A stretch of DNA of 64,000 bases from Sphingomonas sp. BAUL-RG-20F-R05-02 (GCF_022662305.1 NZ_JAKNQH010000004.1:124001-188000), one strand, 5' to 3'. Shown: positions 25,451-37,262, counted from the first letter of the stretch. Numbers and translations are program-made. The notes: a model not told the origin generated them from the letters alone.

Positions 25451-26635
25451 ATGCGACTGGTTCGTCTCTTTTCGGCGGCAATCCTGTGGATCGTCGTCGT
25501 GCTGTGCCTGGCGTTCACGATCGTGCCGCGCTTCCTCGACGCGCGCTATTATCGTGGGCCGGTGAGCGGGCATTTCGACGGCAGCCGCTTCGCCAACCCG
25601 GATGGTGACGACACGTTCGCACCAACCGCTGCCGGCCCCGGCGGCAAAACCGGGCCGGCGCCCGGCTTCGGCATGATGGCGCGCTTCCTCACCGACAGCG
25701 ATGGGCGCCCGGCATGGCCCGATCATGTCACCGTTCACCAGATCGCGCCGCCCGCTCGGGTGATGGGCCAAGCGATGGTGGCGACCTGGGTCGGCCATGC
25801 GACGGTGCTGGTGCAGACGCGGGGGCTCAATATCCTCACCGATCCGGTGTGGTCGAACCGCGCGGGGCCGCTTGGTTTCGGGCCGGCGCGCGTGGCGGCG
25901 CCCGGCATCGCGTTCGACCGATTGCCCAAGATCGACCTCGTGCTCGTCAGCCACGATCATTACGACCATATGGATCTGCCCACGCTCAAGCGTCTGTGGA
26001 CGCGCGACAAGCCGCTGATCGTCACCAGCCTCGGCAACGACAGCGTGATCGGTCAGGTCGGCGTGCCCGCAACGGCGCGCGACTGGGGCGGGCGTGTGGA
26101 GGTTCGGCCGGGCATCGACGTAATCGTCACACGCGGCCACCATTGGGGCAGCCGCTGGTTCGCCGATCGCAACCGCGCCTTATGGTCGAGCTTCGTGGTG
26201 ACGCTGCCGGGCGGCAACCTGTTCTTCGCAGGCGATACCGGCGCGGGCGATCTGCGCTGGGCGGACGAGGCGGCGGCTTACGGGCCGGTGCGGCTCGCGC
26301 TGATCCCGATCGGCGCATTCCGCTTCACCGCCGGGCAGATGGCGTCCGGCAGTCACATCGGTCCGATCGATGCTGTCGAGGCGTATCGCCGGCTAGGCGC
26401 ATCGACCGGCATCGGCGTGCATTGGGGGACGTTCCGGCTGTCTTACGAAGCCTATGATACGCCGCCGCGCCTGCTGGCGGCGGTGGAGGCGTGCCGGGGC
26501 GTTCACGGGTTCGAGACGATCAGGCTGGGACAGCCGACGCGGATCGCACCCTATGCGCGGCCGGCGGTCACACCCGTTACGCCGGCGGCGGAGGCGTCTT
26601 GCCTCGCCTCATCAGCGGTACCCGATCTGCGCTAA
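25451..26635 (+). CDS. MBL-fold metallohydrolase (UlaG/NAPE-PLD-like)
   Basis: The 394-residue protein has an N-terminal membrane anchor or signal (LVRLFSAAILWIVVVLCLAF) and a metallo-beta-lactamase fold of the type called beta-lactamase superfamily 2. The metal motif HxHxDH is in LVSHDHYDHMDLPTL, preceded by TWVGHATVLVQTRGLNILTD; further ligands are in RGHHWGSRW, FAGDTGAGD and VHWGTF. Relatives include N-acyl-phosphatidylethanolamine phospholipase D and lactonases, so a membrane phospholipid or lactone substrate is possible. The XRE regulator's palindrome lies in its upstream region. Confidence 0.88.
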   Translation: MRLVRLFSAAILWIVVVLCLAFTIVPRFLDARYYRGPVSGHFDGSRFANPDGDDTFAPTAAGPGGKTGPAPGFGMMARFLTDSDGRPAWPDHVTVHQIAPPARVMGQAMVATWVGHATVLVQTRGLNILTDPVWSNRAGPLGFGPARVAAPGIAFDRLPKIDLVLVSHDHYDHMDLPTLKRLWTRDKPLIVTSLGNDSVIGQVGVPATARDWGGRVEVRPGIDVIVTRGHHWGSRWFADRNRALWSSFVVTLPGGNLFFAGDTGAGDLRWADEAAAYGPVRLALIPIGAFRFTAGQMASGSHIGPIDAVEAYRRLGASTGIGVHWGTFRLSYEAYDTPPRLLAAVEACRGVHGFETIRLGQPTRIAPYARPAVTPVTPAAEASCLASSAVPDLR

Positions 26636-26666
26636 GGCAACGCTCGCGGGAACAGCCCCGAACGTG

Positions 26667-26706
26667 AATGTGGCGCGGCGCCGGGCGCCGGGCGCCACGC
26701 CACATT
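26667..26706. terminator. Hairpin between convergent genes
   Basis: AATGTGGCG and its exact complement CGCCACATT flank a GC-rich core that can fold further. It lies between the MBL hydrolase gene and the convergent GCG_CRPN gene and could stop both. There is no clean T-run. Confidence 0.55.
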
Positions 26707-26781
26707 GTTCAGTGTCTTTGCGCCGGTCGCTCGCGTTGCGAAGCTGGTGCTCCGCTTAGTCAGCGCCGGACACGATCACCC

Positions 26782-27036
26782 TTACCGGTAACGCCAGCCG
26801 CCATGCCACCGCGTGCGGTTGTGCCAATAGCGATGCCCATCCCAATAGCCCCGGCCATTGTAATAGCGATCCACCACCAGCGGACCCCGTTCGACGATCA
26901 CCGGACCGCGGTTGACGCGGCAGTGGCCATAGGCGCCACGGTGCGCACCCGGCCCGCAGCCTTCGCGCGCGCTGGCGGCGGTGGTCGCGGTTAGGGCGAC
27001 GCCAAGGGCGAGCGCGGCAGTTACAAGTTTACGCAT
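26782..27036 (-). CDS. Small secreted GCG_CRPN-type protein
   Basis: The 84-residue protein has a signal peptide (MRKLVTAALALGVALTATTA) and then the short prefix REGCGPGAHRGAYGHCRVN, the GCG...C.N signature of the GCG_CRPN prefix proteins. It ends in a Tyr/Arg/His/Gly/Trp-rich tail. The family is small, exported and of unknown function; the two Cys probably form a disulfide. The ATG at 27036 follows a strong Shine-Dalgarno (GGAGG) and lies behind an exact EcfG promoter, so it is likely a stress-induced envelope protein. Longer upstream starts are ruled out by that promoter. Confidence 0.85.
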   Translation of the reverse strand: MRKLVTAALALGVALTATTAASAREGCGPGAHRGAYGHCRVNRGPVIVERGPLVVDRYYNGRGYWDGHRYWHNRTRWHGGWRYR

Positions 27037-27066
27037 ACAGACCTCCATTAAGATCGAGGCCAAGAA

Positions 27067-27091
27067 AACGCAGGCGAAACGGTCTCGTTCC
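27067..27091 (-). promoter_or_regulatory. EcfG-type general stress promoter, exact consensus
   Basis: On the minus strand GGAAC (27091-27087) is followed after 16 bp by CGTT (27070-27067), giving a leader of about 25 nt before the GCG_CRPN gene. Confidence 0.75.
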
Positions 27092-27115
27092 CGCAGAACC
27101 TTCGCGATTGCGCAA

Positions 27116-27568
27116 TTAGCCGACTTTCGCGCCCGTTTCGTCGCCGCGACAGGCGCCAGTGCGTTTGCCGTCGATGGTGATCGTCATCTTCCGCAGTCCC
27201 GCCGCACCCGCTGCCTCGAAGGTGGAATGCAGGTCGAAATGGTAGCTGTCGGGTGTGTAGCTGCCAGCCATCCGCGCGACTTCATCGTGCCGACAGCCTC
27301 GTTGCACACCATCGCCGCATCGATCTTGCCACCGCGCAAAGTAAAATGTTCGTAAGTGCAGTGATGGCTTCGGGAGCGGTGAAGAAGCCGTGGTTCGTCT
27401 TCACATCCTCCAGGGTGACGCAGCGTTCGAACGGGTGTGGCTTCGTCATCCGTTCGATCACTTGCTTTGCACCTCGGCAACACTGGCATTGGGGGCCTTC
27501 ACGGTCGGCTGCGACGATCCGCACGCGGCGAGCGGCACGATCAAAGCGGTAGCCGGCAGCAGACGCAT
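27116..27568 (-). pseudogene. DUF3617 lipoprotein, broken by at least three frameshifts
   Basis: The pieces read as one DUF3617 protein. The lipobox start MRLLPATALIVPLAACGSS runs to VAEVQSK, where a missing G at about 27458 ends the frame; the next frame gives VIERMTKPHPFERCVTLEDV. Another shift near 27350 leads to CTYEHFTLRGGKIDAAMVCN, and a third near 27300 to GCRHDEVARMAGSYTPDSYH, FDLHSTFEAAG and KRTGACRG. The Cys and GGKIDA...SYTPDSY pattern is diagnostic of the family. With three shifts in 450 bp this is either a true pseudogene or a locally poor stretch of sequence. The pieces are otherwise well conserved, so decay would be recent. Confidence 0.7.
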
Positions 27569-27664
27569 CGCCGATTTGCCTGAAATTGGCCGTTGTCCGG
27601 TTTGTTTCACGTAGCCGTTCCCGCTTTGTTGCGACGGCACGCTGTACGACCCATATTAGCCCGC

Positions 27665-29875
<2,211 letters not shown>

Positions 29876-29881
29876 GCTGGA

Positions 29882-30484
29882 TCAGTCGCCGCGTGGTTTC
29901 CACGTGGCGACCCGCCACAGGTAGAGCACCGCCACCACCACCATGATCGCTACGCTGGCCGGGCCGAACCACGCCTCCAGCGTGCGGAAACGCGCGCCGA
30001 GGTACCAGCCCGCCCACGCCAGCAGCGTGTTCCAGATCGCCGCACCCGCCGTCGTCCACACCACGAACTTCCAGCGCGGCATGTGGGCCATGCCGGCGGG
30101 CAGCGACACGATCGTGCGAAACGCGGGCATGAAGCGGAACACGAACACCACCCATTCGCCGTGGCGCTGGAAGAAATCATGGATGCGTTCCACGTCGCGC
30201 CACTCGATCGTCAGCCAGCGGCCGAAGCGCTTCACCACCGGACGCAGCGGCGTGACGCCGAAGTGCCGGCCGAGCGCGTACCAGGCGTAATTCCCCGCCG
30301 TCGTGCCGAGCGTACCGGCGATAATCAATGGTACCATCGCCATCTTGCCGTGCGCCGCCGCGATGCCGCCCAGGCCCATGATGACCTCCGACGGAATCGG
30401 CGGAAAAATGTTCTCCAGCGCCATCATCAGGAAGATGCCGAGATAGCCGCTGCGGGCGATAAGCTGGACGATCAGGTCGGTCAT
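29882..30484 (-). CDS. DedA family membrane protein
   Basis: The 200-residue protein has the DedA (SNARE-associated/VTT) pattern: membrane segments around GYLGIFLMMALENIFPPIPSE, then GTLGTTAGNYAWYALGRHFG, the conserved FVFRFMPAFRTIVSLPAGMA with its functional Arg residues, and a C-terminal helix. DedA proteins are linked to undecaprenyl-phosphate or phospholipid flipping and to proton-motive-force maintenance. I start at ATG 30484; an open frame continues upstream but overlaps the divergent CoA-transferase promoter. The intergenic space to that gene is 85 bp. Confidence 0.92.
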   Translation of the reverse strand: MTDLIVQLIARSGYLGIFLMMALENIFPPIPSEVIMGLGGIAAAHGKMAMVPLIIAGTLGTTAGNYAWYALGRHFGVTPLRPVVKRFGRWLTIEWRDVERIHDFFQRHGEWVVFVFRFMPAFRTIVSLPAGMAHMPRWKFVVWTTAGAAIWNTLLAWAGWYLGARFRTLEAWFGPASVAIMVVVAVLYLWRVATWKPRGD

Positions 30485-30569
30485 GGCGGTGCAACGCCGC
30501 CTTACGCCGGGCGGGCGCATCACGCCACGCGATTTGGTTTGCGCAGCGAAGCGGCTATGCTGCGCGCGA

Positions 30570-31781
30570 ATGACCGACCCGAACCTCCCGCGACCCGGCC
30601 CGCTCGCCGGTGTCACCGTGCTCGATTTCTCGCGCGTGCTCGCCGGGCCGTCCGCGTCGATGGCGTTGGCCGATCTGGGCGCGGCGATTATCAAGATCGA
30701 GCCGCCTGGCCATGGCGACGATACCCGCACCTTTCCGCCGATGCGCGACGGGGTGAGCCATTATTTCCTCGCCTATAATCGCGGCAAGCGCAGCATCGTC
30801 ATCGACCTCAAGACGCCGGAGGGCATCGCGCTTGCCAAGGCGCTGGCGGCGAAGTGCGACATCCTGATCGAGAATTACCGGCCCGGCGTGATGGACCGGC
30901 TCGGGCTTGGGTATGAGGCGCTGCGGGCGATCAACCCGGGGCTGATCTATTGTGCGATCTCGGGCTTCGGGATGACCGGGCCGCTCGCCGACAAGCCGTC
31001 GTTCGATATCGTCACGCAGGCGCTGTCGGGGGCGCTCAGCATCAACGGCGAGCCGGGTGCGCTGCCGGTGCGGCTCGGGCTGCCGCTGGGCGATCTGGTC
31101 GGGGGGATCAACGGACCGATCGCGATCCTGGCGGCTTTGCACGAGCGCAATGCTACGGGCGAGGGGCGGCTGATCGACATCAGCCTGCTCGACGGGCTGA
31201 TCGGGATGCTCGGCTATCTTGCGCAACTCGCCTTTTACACCGGCGAGAACCCGGCGCCGCAGGGGTCGCAGCACCCCAATCTCGTGCCGTACGGCGCGTT
31301 TCCCGCGCGCGACGGGTCGATCATCATCGCCTGCCTGACCAACGCCTTCTGGGTGCGGATCTGCGCGGCGATCGCGCGGCCGGAACTGGGCGCCGACGCG
31401 CGCTACGACAGCGCGGAGAAGCGCCGCGACGCACGTGGCGAGGTCAACGCGCTGATCGCCGCCTTCACCGAACGCCACGATCTCGCCGAGCTGCTGGCGA
31501 TCTTCACCGCGCATCAGGTGCCGCATGCGCCGATCCTCGGCGTGGCGGAGGCGCTGGCCCAGCCGCAGGCGGTCGCGCGCGAGATGGTGGTGGAGGTCGA
31601 TCACGCGACGCTCGGGCGGGTGCCGATCGTCAACAGCCCGTTCCGCTTCCCCGGCACGCCCGCACCGCAGCCGAGTGCGCCGCCCGATCTCGGCGAGCAT
31701 ACCGATGCGATCCTGCGCGAAATGCTCGGGCTGGGCGATGCGGAGATCACCGCCTTGCGCGACGGCGGGATCGTCGCCTGA
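30570..31781 (+). CDS. CaiB/BaiF family CoA transferase
   Basis: This 403-residue class III CoA transferase moves CoA between carboxylic acids. Family signs are GVTVLDFSRVLAGPSASMAL near the N-terminus, the KRSIVIDLKTPEGIALAKAL segment, ENYRPGVMDRLGLGYEAL with the catalytic Asp shortly after, and a C-terminal domain with FPARDGSIIIACLTN. The acyl group is unknown. It is convergent with the MaoC-mccA-mccB operon (3 bp between stops), and in other bacteria CoA transferases accompany leucine/isovalerate catabolism genes, so a role in activating a branched-chain acid is plausible. Confidence 0.88.
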   Translation: MTDPNLPRPGPLAGVTVLDFSRVLAGPSASMALADLGAAIIKIEPPGHGDDTRTFPPMRDGVSHYFLAYNRGKRSIVIDLKTPEGIALAKALAAKCDILIENYRPGVMDRLGLGYEALRAINPGLIYCAISGFGMTGPLADKPSFDIVTQALSGALSINGEPGALPVRLGLPLGDLVGGINGPIAILAALHERNATGEGRLIDISLLDGLIGMLGYLAQLAFYTGENPAPQGSQHPNLVPYGAFPARDGSIIIACLTNAFWVRICAAIARPELGADARYDSAEKRRDARGEVNALIAAFTERHDLAELLAIFTAHQVPHAPILGVAEALAQPQAVAREMVVEVDHATLGRVPIVNSPFRFPGTPAPQPSAPPDLGEHTDAILREMLGLGDAEITALRDGGIVA

Positions 31782-31784
31782 GGC

Positions 31785-32237
31785 TTACGCCGCGCGTTTG
31801 CGCAGCATCGCCATGCGCAGGCAGCGGCACACCACCTCGTCTCGCTGGTTGAGCAGTTCGTGCGTGAAGGTGACGACGCCGGCTTCTGGCCGCGACTTGC
31901 TTTCGCGCAGGTCGGTCACCTCGCTGGTGGCGTGCATCGTGTCGCCGATGAACACCGGCTTGGGCATCACCAGTTTGTCGTAGCCGAGATTGGCGACCAG
32001 CGTGCCCAGCGTCGTGTCAGCCACACTTAGCCCCACCAGAAGCGCGAAGGTGAAGGTGCCGTTGACGAGGATCTGGCCGAACTCGGACGCCTTGGCCGCC
32101 TCCGCATCGATATGCAGCGGCTGCGGATTGTGCGTCATCACCGAGAACAGCAGATTGTCTGTTTCGGTGACGGTGCGGCGGATCTCATGCGCGATGCGGT
32201 CGCCGATCCGCCATTCGTCGAAATACCTGCCGGCCAT
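31785..32237 (-). CDS. MaoC family dehydratase
   Basis: The 150-residue hot-dog protein has the R-hydratase-type segment FSVMTHNPQPLHIDAEAAKA with the catalytic Asn/His/Asp pattern, followed by FGQILVNGTFTFALLVGL. MaoC dehydratases add water to trans-enoyl-CoA. The ATG overlaps the stop of mccA (TGATG), so it is the last gene of the mccB-mccA-maoC operon. Its partner reaction could be hydration of a methyl-branched enoyl-CoA such as 3-methylglutaconyl-CoA in place of a LiuC-type hydratase; this is an inference from context. Confidence 0.88.
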   Translation of the reverse strand: MAGRYFDEWRIGDRIAHEIRRTVTETDNLLFSVMTHNPQPLHIDAEAAKASEFGQILVNGTFTFALLVGLSVADTTLGTLVANLGYDKLVMPKPVFIGDTMHATSEVTDLRESKSRPEAGVVTFTHELLNQRDEVVCRCLRMAMLRKRAA

Positions 32238-34177
32238 CAGTCGTCCTCCGCCACGATGCGGGCGAGCAGCGCGTCGACCTGCACCTGCGCGCCCGCCTGC
32301 GCGTTGAGTTCGGCGACGATGCCGTCGAACGGCGCGGTGAGCGAATGCTCCATCTTCATCGCCTCCAGCGTCAGCAGGCGCTGGCCCTTGGTGACACGCT
32401 CGCCCGCCGCCACCTCGACCGCGATGATGCGGCCCGGCATGGGGGAGAGGATCGCACCAGAGCCGGCCGCGCCCGCGCCTGTGCCGTCGGTGCGCGCGAT
32501 GGCGGCTAGGAACGACAGGCCATCGTCGTTGACCGCCACGCCGCTGGCGACGGGTTCGCCGATCACCGGCTTATGGTGCCACCCCTCCGGCAACATTACG
32601 CGGCGCAGGTGGCCATCGACCAGCACCGAGACATCGCGACTGGCCGGGGCGTTGGCCCGAAAGCCGATCGCGCCACGCCAGGGTGAAGGTTGTGGATGTG
32701 AGAGAAGGTTGCCGTCCCACGCCGTCAGCATCGTCGGTTCGCCATAATATTCCTGCGCGACGATCGCGGCGGCGGCCTGAAGCGCCATATCCTCGGTCGG
32801 CTCGGCGGGGGGGAGCAGGGCGTCGCCCTTGCGCGCAATGAAGCCCGTATCAACGTCGCCCGAACGAAAATCCGGATCGTCGAGCGCGCGCCACAGGAAC
32901 GGCGCGTTGGTCTTGATCGGGTAGATGTCCGTCTCGGCACAGGCGCGCGCCAGCATCTCGCATGCTTCGTCGCGCGAGGCGGCGTGAGCGACAAGCTTGG
33001 CGATCATCGGATCGTAGAACGGCGAAACCTCGGCGCCTTCGTACACGCCGGTTTCGAGGCGGATATCCTGATGCTCGCGGAAGATCTCGAGATGCCCCAC
33101 GCTCGGCAGGAACCCCTTCGCCGGGTCTTCCGCATAGAGCCGCGCTTCCAAAGCCCAGCCGGTGATGCTCAACTCATCCTGCCGCTTCGGCAACGGCTCG
33201 CCGGATGCCACGCGCAACTGCCATTCGACGAGATCGACGCCGGTGATTTCCTCCGTCACCGGATGTTCGACCTGCAACCGCGTGTTCATTTCCATGAACC
33301 AGATGCGGTCGGCGCGCAGGCCCTCGGAGGCGTCGGCGATGAACTCGATCGTGCCGGCGCCGACGTAATCGACTGCCGTCGCCGCCTTGACCGCTGCCGC
33401 GCACAGCTCGGCGCGGGTGGCGTCGTCCATGCCGGGGGCGGGGGCTTCCTCGATCACCTTCTGGTGGCGGCGTTGCAGCGAGCAGTCGCGCTCGAACAGG
33501 TGGACGATGTTGCCGTGGCTGTCGCCGAACACCTGCACCTCGATATGGCGCGGGCGCTGGATATATTTCTCGATCAGAACGTGCGCGTTGCCGAACGACG
33601 ATGCCGCCTCGCGCTGGCACGAGGCGAGCGCGTCGGCAAAATCTTGCGGAGTTTCGACCAGCCGCATGCCCTTGCCGCCGCCGCCCGCCACCGCCTTGAT
33701 GAGCACCGGGTAGCCGATCTTCGCGGCCTCAGCGGCGAGGAAGTCCGGCTCCTGCCGCTCGCCCATATAGCCGGGCGTGACGGGGACGCCCGCCGCCGCC
33801 ATCAGTGTCTTGGCGGCGTCCTTGAGGCCCATCGCGGTGATGCTGGCGGGCTTCGGGCCGACCCAGACCAGCCCGGCGTCGATCACGCTTTGCGCGAACG
33901 CGGCGTTTTCGGAGAGGAAGCCGTAGCCGGGGTGGATCGCCTCTGCGCCGGTCGCCAGTGCGGCGGCGATGATCTTGTCGCCGACCAGATAGCTTTCGCG
34001 CGCCGGGGAGGGGCCGATATGCACCGCTTCGTCCGCCTGCCGGACGTGCAGCGCGTTCGCATCGGCGTCCGAATAGATCGCGACGGTGCGGATGCCGAGC
34101 GCGCGCGCGGTGCGGATGATGCGGCAGGCGATCTCGCCGCGATTGGCGATGAGGAGGGACTGGATCATGGGCATCAC
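32237..34177 (-). CDS. mccA: Biotin-carboxylase/biotin carrier subunit, 3-methylcrotonyl-CoA carboxylase alpha
   Basis: The 646-residue protein has an ATP-grasp biotin carboxylase domain ([55 protein letters not shown]) and a C-terminal biotinyl domain with the modified Lys in [10 protein letters not shown]. It carboxylates biotin, which the beta subunit uses on 3-methylcrotonyl-CoA in leucine degradation. The first candidate codon, GTG 34177, overlaps the stop of mccB (GTGA); ATG 34174 or ATG 34168 are alternatives, and AGGA is best placed for 34168. A propionyl- or geranyl-CoA carboxylase is possible, but the partner's sequence favours methylcrotonyl-CoA. Confidence 0.92.
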   Translation of the reverse strand: MMPMIQSLLIANRGEIACRIIRTARALGIRTVAIYSDADANALHVRQADEAVHIGPSPARESYLVGDKIIAAALATGAEAIHPGYGFLSENAAFAQSVIDAGLVWVGPKPASITAMGLKDAAKTLMAAAGVPVTPGYMGERQEPDFLAAEAAKIGYPVLIKAVAGGGGKGMRLVETPQDFADALASCQREAASSFGNAHVLIEKYIQRPRHIEVQVFGDSHGNIVHLFERDCSLQRRHQKVIEEAPAPGMDDATRAELCAAAVKAATAVDYVGAGTIEFIADASEGLRADRIWFMEMNTRLQVEHPVTEEITGVDLVEWQLRVASGEPLPKRQDELSITGWALEARLYAEDPAKGFLPSVGHLEIFREHQDIRLETGVYEGAEVSPFYDPMIAKLVAHAASRDEACEMLARACAETDIYPIKTNAPFLWRALDDPDFRSGDVDTGFIARKGDALLPPAEPTEDMALQAAAAIVAQEYYGEPTMLTAWDGNLLSHPQPSPWRGAIGFRANAPASRDVSVLVDGHLRRVMLPEGWHHKPVIGEPVASGVAVNDDGLSFLAAIARTDGTGAGAAGSGAILSPMPGRIIAVEVAAGERVTKGQRLLTLEAMKMEHSLTAPFDGIVAELNAQAGAQVQVDALLARIVAEDD

Positions 34178-35775
34178 ATCCTGAACACGCCGAAGGCGGG
34201 CCGCTCGGGGATCGGCGCCTCCAGCGTCGCGGCGAGCGCGAGGCCGAGCACGTCACGGGTCTGCACCGGATCGATCACGCCGTCGTCCCACAGCCGGGCG
34301 GTGGCGTAATAGGGGTTGCCCTCATCCTCGTACTTCTGGCGGACCGGGGCCTTGAACGCCTCGGCCTGTTCCGGCGTCCAGCTCGCGGCATCGCGGTGGA
34401 CGGTGGCGAGCACCGACGCGGCCTGTTCGCCGCCCATCACCGAGATGCGCGCGTTCGGCCAGGTGAACAGGAAGCGCGGATCGTAGGCGCGCCCGCACAT
34501 GCCGTAATTGCCCGCGCCGAAGCTGCCGCCGATCAGCACGGTCAGCTTGGGCACGGTCGCGGTCGCCACCGCCGTCACCAGCTTGGCGCCGTGCTTGGCG
34601 ATGCCTTCGGCCTCATATTTGCCACCGACCATGAAGCCGGAGATGTTCTGGAGGAACAGCAAGGGCACGCGCCGCTGGCACGCCAGTTCGATGAAGTGCG
34701 CACCCTTCTGCGCGCTTTCCGAGAACAGCACGCCGTTGTTGGCGAGGATCGCGACCGGCATCCCCCAGATATGCGCGAAACCGCACACCAGCGACGATCC
34801 GTACAGCGCCTTGAACTCGTGGAACTCGGAAGCATCGACCAGCCGGGCGATCACCTCATGCACGTCATAGGGTGCGCGCACGTCCTCGGGCACGACCGCG
34901 TAGAGATCCTCCGCCGGATATTTCGGCAGACGCGGCGCTTTCACCGGCAGGCCATGCGCGTGCACCGGGCCGAGGTGCGAGACGATATCGCGCACGATGG
35001 TCAGCGCGTGTTCGTCATTCTCGGCGAGGTGATCGGCCACGCCCGATTTGCGGGTGTGGAGTTCGCCACCGCCAAGATCTTCGGCCGAGATCACCTCGCC
35101 CGTCGCCGCCTGTACGAGCGGTGGGCCGGCGAGGAAGATCGTGCCTTGTCCGCGCACGATCACCGTCTCGTCGCTCATCGCGGGCACATAGGCGCCGCCG
35201 GCGGTGCACGATCCCATCACGCATGCGATCTGGGCGATGCCTTTCGCGCTCATGTTGGCCTGGTTGAAGAAGATGCGGCCGAAATGCTCGCGGTCGGGGA
35301 ATACCTCGGCGTGGTGCGGCAGGTTGGCGCCGCCCGAATCGACCAGATAGATGCATGGCAGCCGGTTCGCCTCGGCGATCGCCTGCGCGCGCAGATGCTT
35401 CTTCACGGTGAGCGGGTAATAGGTGCCGCCCTTCACCGTGGCGTCGTTGCACACAATCATGCACTGGCGCCCGGAGACGCGGCCGATGCCGGCGATCACG
35501 CCCGCGCCGGGCACCTCGTCGCCGTACAGGCCATTCGCGGCAAGCTGGCCGATTTCCAGGAACGGCGAACCGGGATCGAGCAGGCGTTCGACCCGGTCGC
35601 GCGGGAGCAGTTTGCCGCGCGCGGCGTGACGATCGCGCGACGCCGCGCTGCCGCCAAGCGCGGCGGTGGCGACGCGTTCGCGTAATTCCGTGGCGAGCGC
35701 GCGGTTGTGCGCCGCCCGCGCGCGCGACGCATCGCTATCAGGGTCGAGCGCGGTGGGTAGTACGGGTGCGCTCAT
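34174..35775 (-). CDS. mccB: 3-methylcrotonyl-CoA carboxylase, carboxyltransferase beta subunit
   Basis: The 533-residue carboxyltransferase is typical of MccB/Liu[81 protein letters not shown] and [17 protein letters not shown]. It transfers the carboxyl from biotin to 3-methylcrotonyl-CoA. It is the first gene of an operon that continues with mccA and maoC through overlapping stops and starts. No isovaleryl-CoA dehydrogenase is in the window, so the pathway genes must be partly elsewhere. The gene upstream (gshB) is on the same strand with a 100-bp gap. Confidence 0.95.
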   Translation of the reverse strand: MSAPVLPTALDPDSDASRARAAHNRALATELRERVATAALGGSAASRDRHAARGKLLPRDRVERLLDPGSPFLEIGQLAANGLYGDEVPGAGVIAGIGRVSGRQCMIVCNDATVKGGTYYPLTVKKHLRAQAIAEANRLPCIYLVDSGGANLPHHAEVFPDREHFGRIFFNQANMSAKGIAQIACVMGSCTAGGAYVPAMSDETVIVRGQGTIFLAGPPLVQAATGEVISAEDLGGGELHTRKSGVADHLAENDEHALTIVRDIVSHLGPVHAHGLPVKAPRLPKYPAEDLYAVVPEDVRAPYDVHEVIARLVDASEFHEFKALYGSSLVCGFAHIWGMPVAILANNGVLFSESAQKGAHFIELACQRRVPLLFLQNISGFMVGGKYEAEGIAKHGAKLVTAVATATVPKLTVLIGGSFGAGNYGMCGRAYDPRFLFTWPNARISVMGGEQAASVLATVHRDAASWTPEQAEAFKAPVRQKYEDEGNPYYATARLWDDGVIDPVQTRDVLGLALAATLEAPIPERPAFGVFRM

Positions 35776-35875
35776 ACGGTACCGGGCATTGCAGCCATCA
35801 TCCTCTCCGTCGTGCCGTCATGCGGCCGTATCATCTGTTACGACCGTGGCAGAAAACGCGCGAGGCCGCAAAGGG

Positions 35876-36829
35876 TCAGCGCGCCGCCACCTTGCGTTCG
35901 ATCGCATCCCAGATCAGCCCGGCGACATCGGTGCCGTCGAATGTCTCGATCGCTACGATGCCGGTCGGCGAGGTGACGTTAATCTCGGTCAGCCACTTGC
36001 CGCCGATCACGTCGATGCCGACGAACAGCAGTCCGCGCCGCTTCAGTTCCGGGCCGAGTTCGGCGCAGATCGCCACCTCTTCCGGCGTCAGCACGGTCTG
36101 CACCGCCGACCCGCCAACCGCGAGGTTGGAGCGGATCTCGCCCTCGCCGGGCAAGCGGTTGATCGCGCCCGCAACCTCGCCGTCGATCAGGACGATACGC
36201 TTGTCGCCCTTCGCCACGTCCGGAAGGAACGCCTGCACCATATGCGGCTCGCGCCAGGTCTGGTTGAACACCTCGATCAGCGCGGACAGGTTGGCGCCGT
36301 CGCTGCCGATCTTGAAGATCGCCTTGCCGCCGTTGCCGTGCAGCGGTTTCAGCACGATCTCGCCGTGCTGCGCGAGGAAGGCGCGCGCTTCGTCGAGGCT
36401 GCGGGTGATGAGCGTCGGCGGCATGAAGTGCGCGTAATCGAGCACGAACACCTTTTCCGGCGCGTTGCGGACATTGGCGGGATCGTTGACGACCAGCGTC
36501 TTGTCGGCGATCCGTTCGAGCAGGTGGGTAGCGGTGATGTAGCCAAGGTCGAACGGCGGGTCCTGCCGCATCAGCACCACGTCGGCGTCGTCGCCGAGAT
36601 CGAGCTTCACCGGATCGCCGAAGCGGAAGTGGTCGCCGCTCACGCGCTGCACGGTGACCGGGTGCGCGAGCGCCCACACCCGGCCATCGGCGTAGTTGAG
36701 CGCGTCCGCCGTATAGTGGAACAGCCGGTGCCCGCGCGCCTGCGCGGAGAGCATCAGCGCGAAGCTCGAATCGCCCGCGATGTTGATCTGGTCGATCGGG
36801 TCCATCTGGACGGCGACGGTCAGGCTCAT
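35876..36829 (-). CDS. gshB: Glutathione synthetase
   Basis: The 317-residue enzyme joins gamma-glutamylcysteine and glycine using ATP. It has the GshB N-terminal domain (TVAVQMDPIDQINIAGDSSF) and an ATP-grasp domain with VLKPLHGNGGKAIFKI, RIVLIDGEVAGAINRLPGEG and FVGIDVIGGKWLTEINVTSP. The start ATG 36829 follows GGGAGAG. It comes after yraN and rsmI on the same strand (43 bp after the yraN stop), probably in one operon, an order I know from other alphaproteobacteria. Confidence 0.97.
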   Translation of the reverse strand: MSLTVAVQMDPIDQINIAGDSSFALMLSAQARGHRLFHYTADALNYADGRVWALAHPVTVQRVSGDHFRFGDPVKLDLGDDADVVLMRQDPPFDLGYITATHLLERIADKTLVVNDPANVRNAPEKVFVLDYAHFMPPTLITRSLDEARAFLAQHGEIVLKPLHGNGGKAIFKIGSDGANLSALIEVFNQTWREPHMVQAFLPDVAKGDKRIVLIDGEVAGAINRLPGEGEIRSNLAVGGSAVQTVLTPEEVAICAELGPELKRRGLLFVGIDVIGGKWLTEINVTSPTGIVAIETFDGTDVAGLIWDAIERKVAAR

Positions 36830-36872
36830 TCGATACTCTCCCTGTTCGGTCGCTGCCATCTAGGTGCGATCG

Positions 36873-37262
36873 TCACCCGATCCAAGCATTCTCGATGTGG
36901 CGCAGCGTCGTGCCGCGCGCGATGAGGATGACGTCGACGCGGATGTCGTCGCCGGGGCCGGCATAGTCCGCCATCAGCACCTCGGCGGCAGCCGCCACGC
37001 GGGCGAGGCGACGCTGGTCGATCGCCATGTCGAGTTCGGCGCTGGTGCGGCGCAATTTCACCTCGACGAATGCGATTAGACCCGGGCGGCGTGCGATCAG
37101 GTCGACCTCGCCCGCCTTGGTGCGGACGCGGCGGGCCACGATCTGCCAGCCTTTCAGCCGCAGCCACCACGCCGCGATGCGCTCGCCGCGCCGTCCGGCT
37201 GCCTCGGCGGCAAGGCGTTTGGGCGAGGGTGGAGGCTTGAGGCGGGCCGGCGGGCGGCTCAC
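36873..37262 (-). CDS. yraN: YraN family (UPF0102) endonuclease-like protein
   Basis: The 129-residue protein has the restriction-endonuclease-like core AGRRGERIAAWWLRLKGWQI, then KAGEVDLIARRPGLIAFVEV with the catalytic Asp and Glu-x-Lys, and a basic tail. YraN proteins are Holliday-junction-resolvase-like; their cellular role is not settled. The start overlaps the stop of rsmI (ATGA) and the gene leads into gshB. Confidence 0.92.
   Translation of the reverse strand: MSRPPARLKPPPSPKRLAAEAAGRRGERIAAWWLRLKGWQIVARRVRTKAGEVDLIARRPGLIAFVEVKLRRTSAELDMAIDQRRLARVAAAAEVLMADYAGPGDDIRVDVILIARGTTLRHIENAWIG

Noticed and set aside
26684..26697. Short GGGCGCC direct repeats
   Set aside because: They are the interior of the GC-rich hairpin between two convergent genes and not a repeat array.
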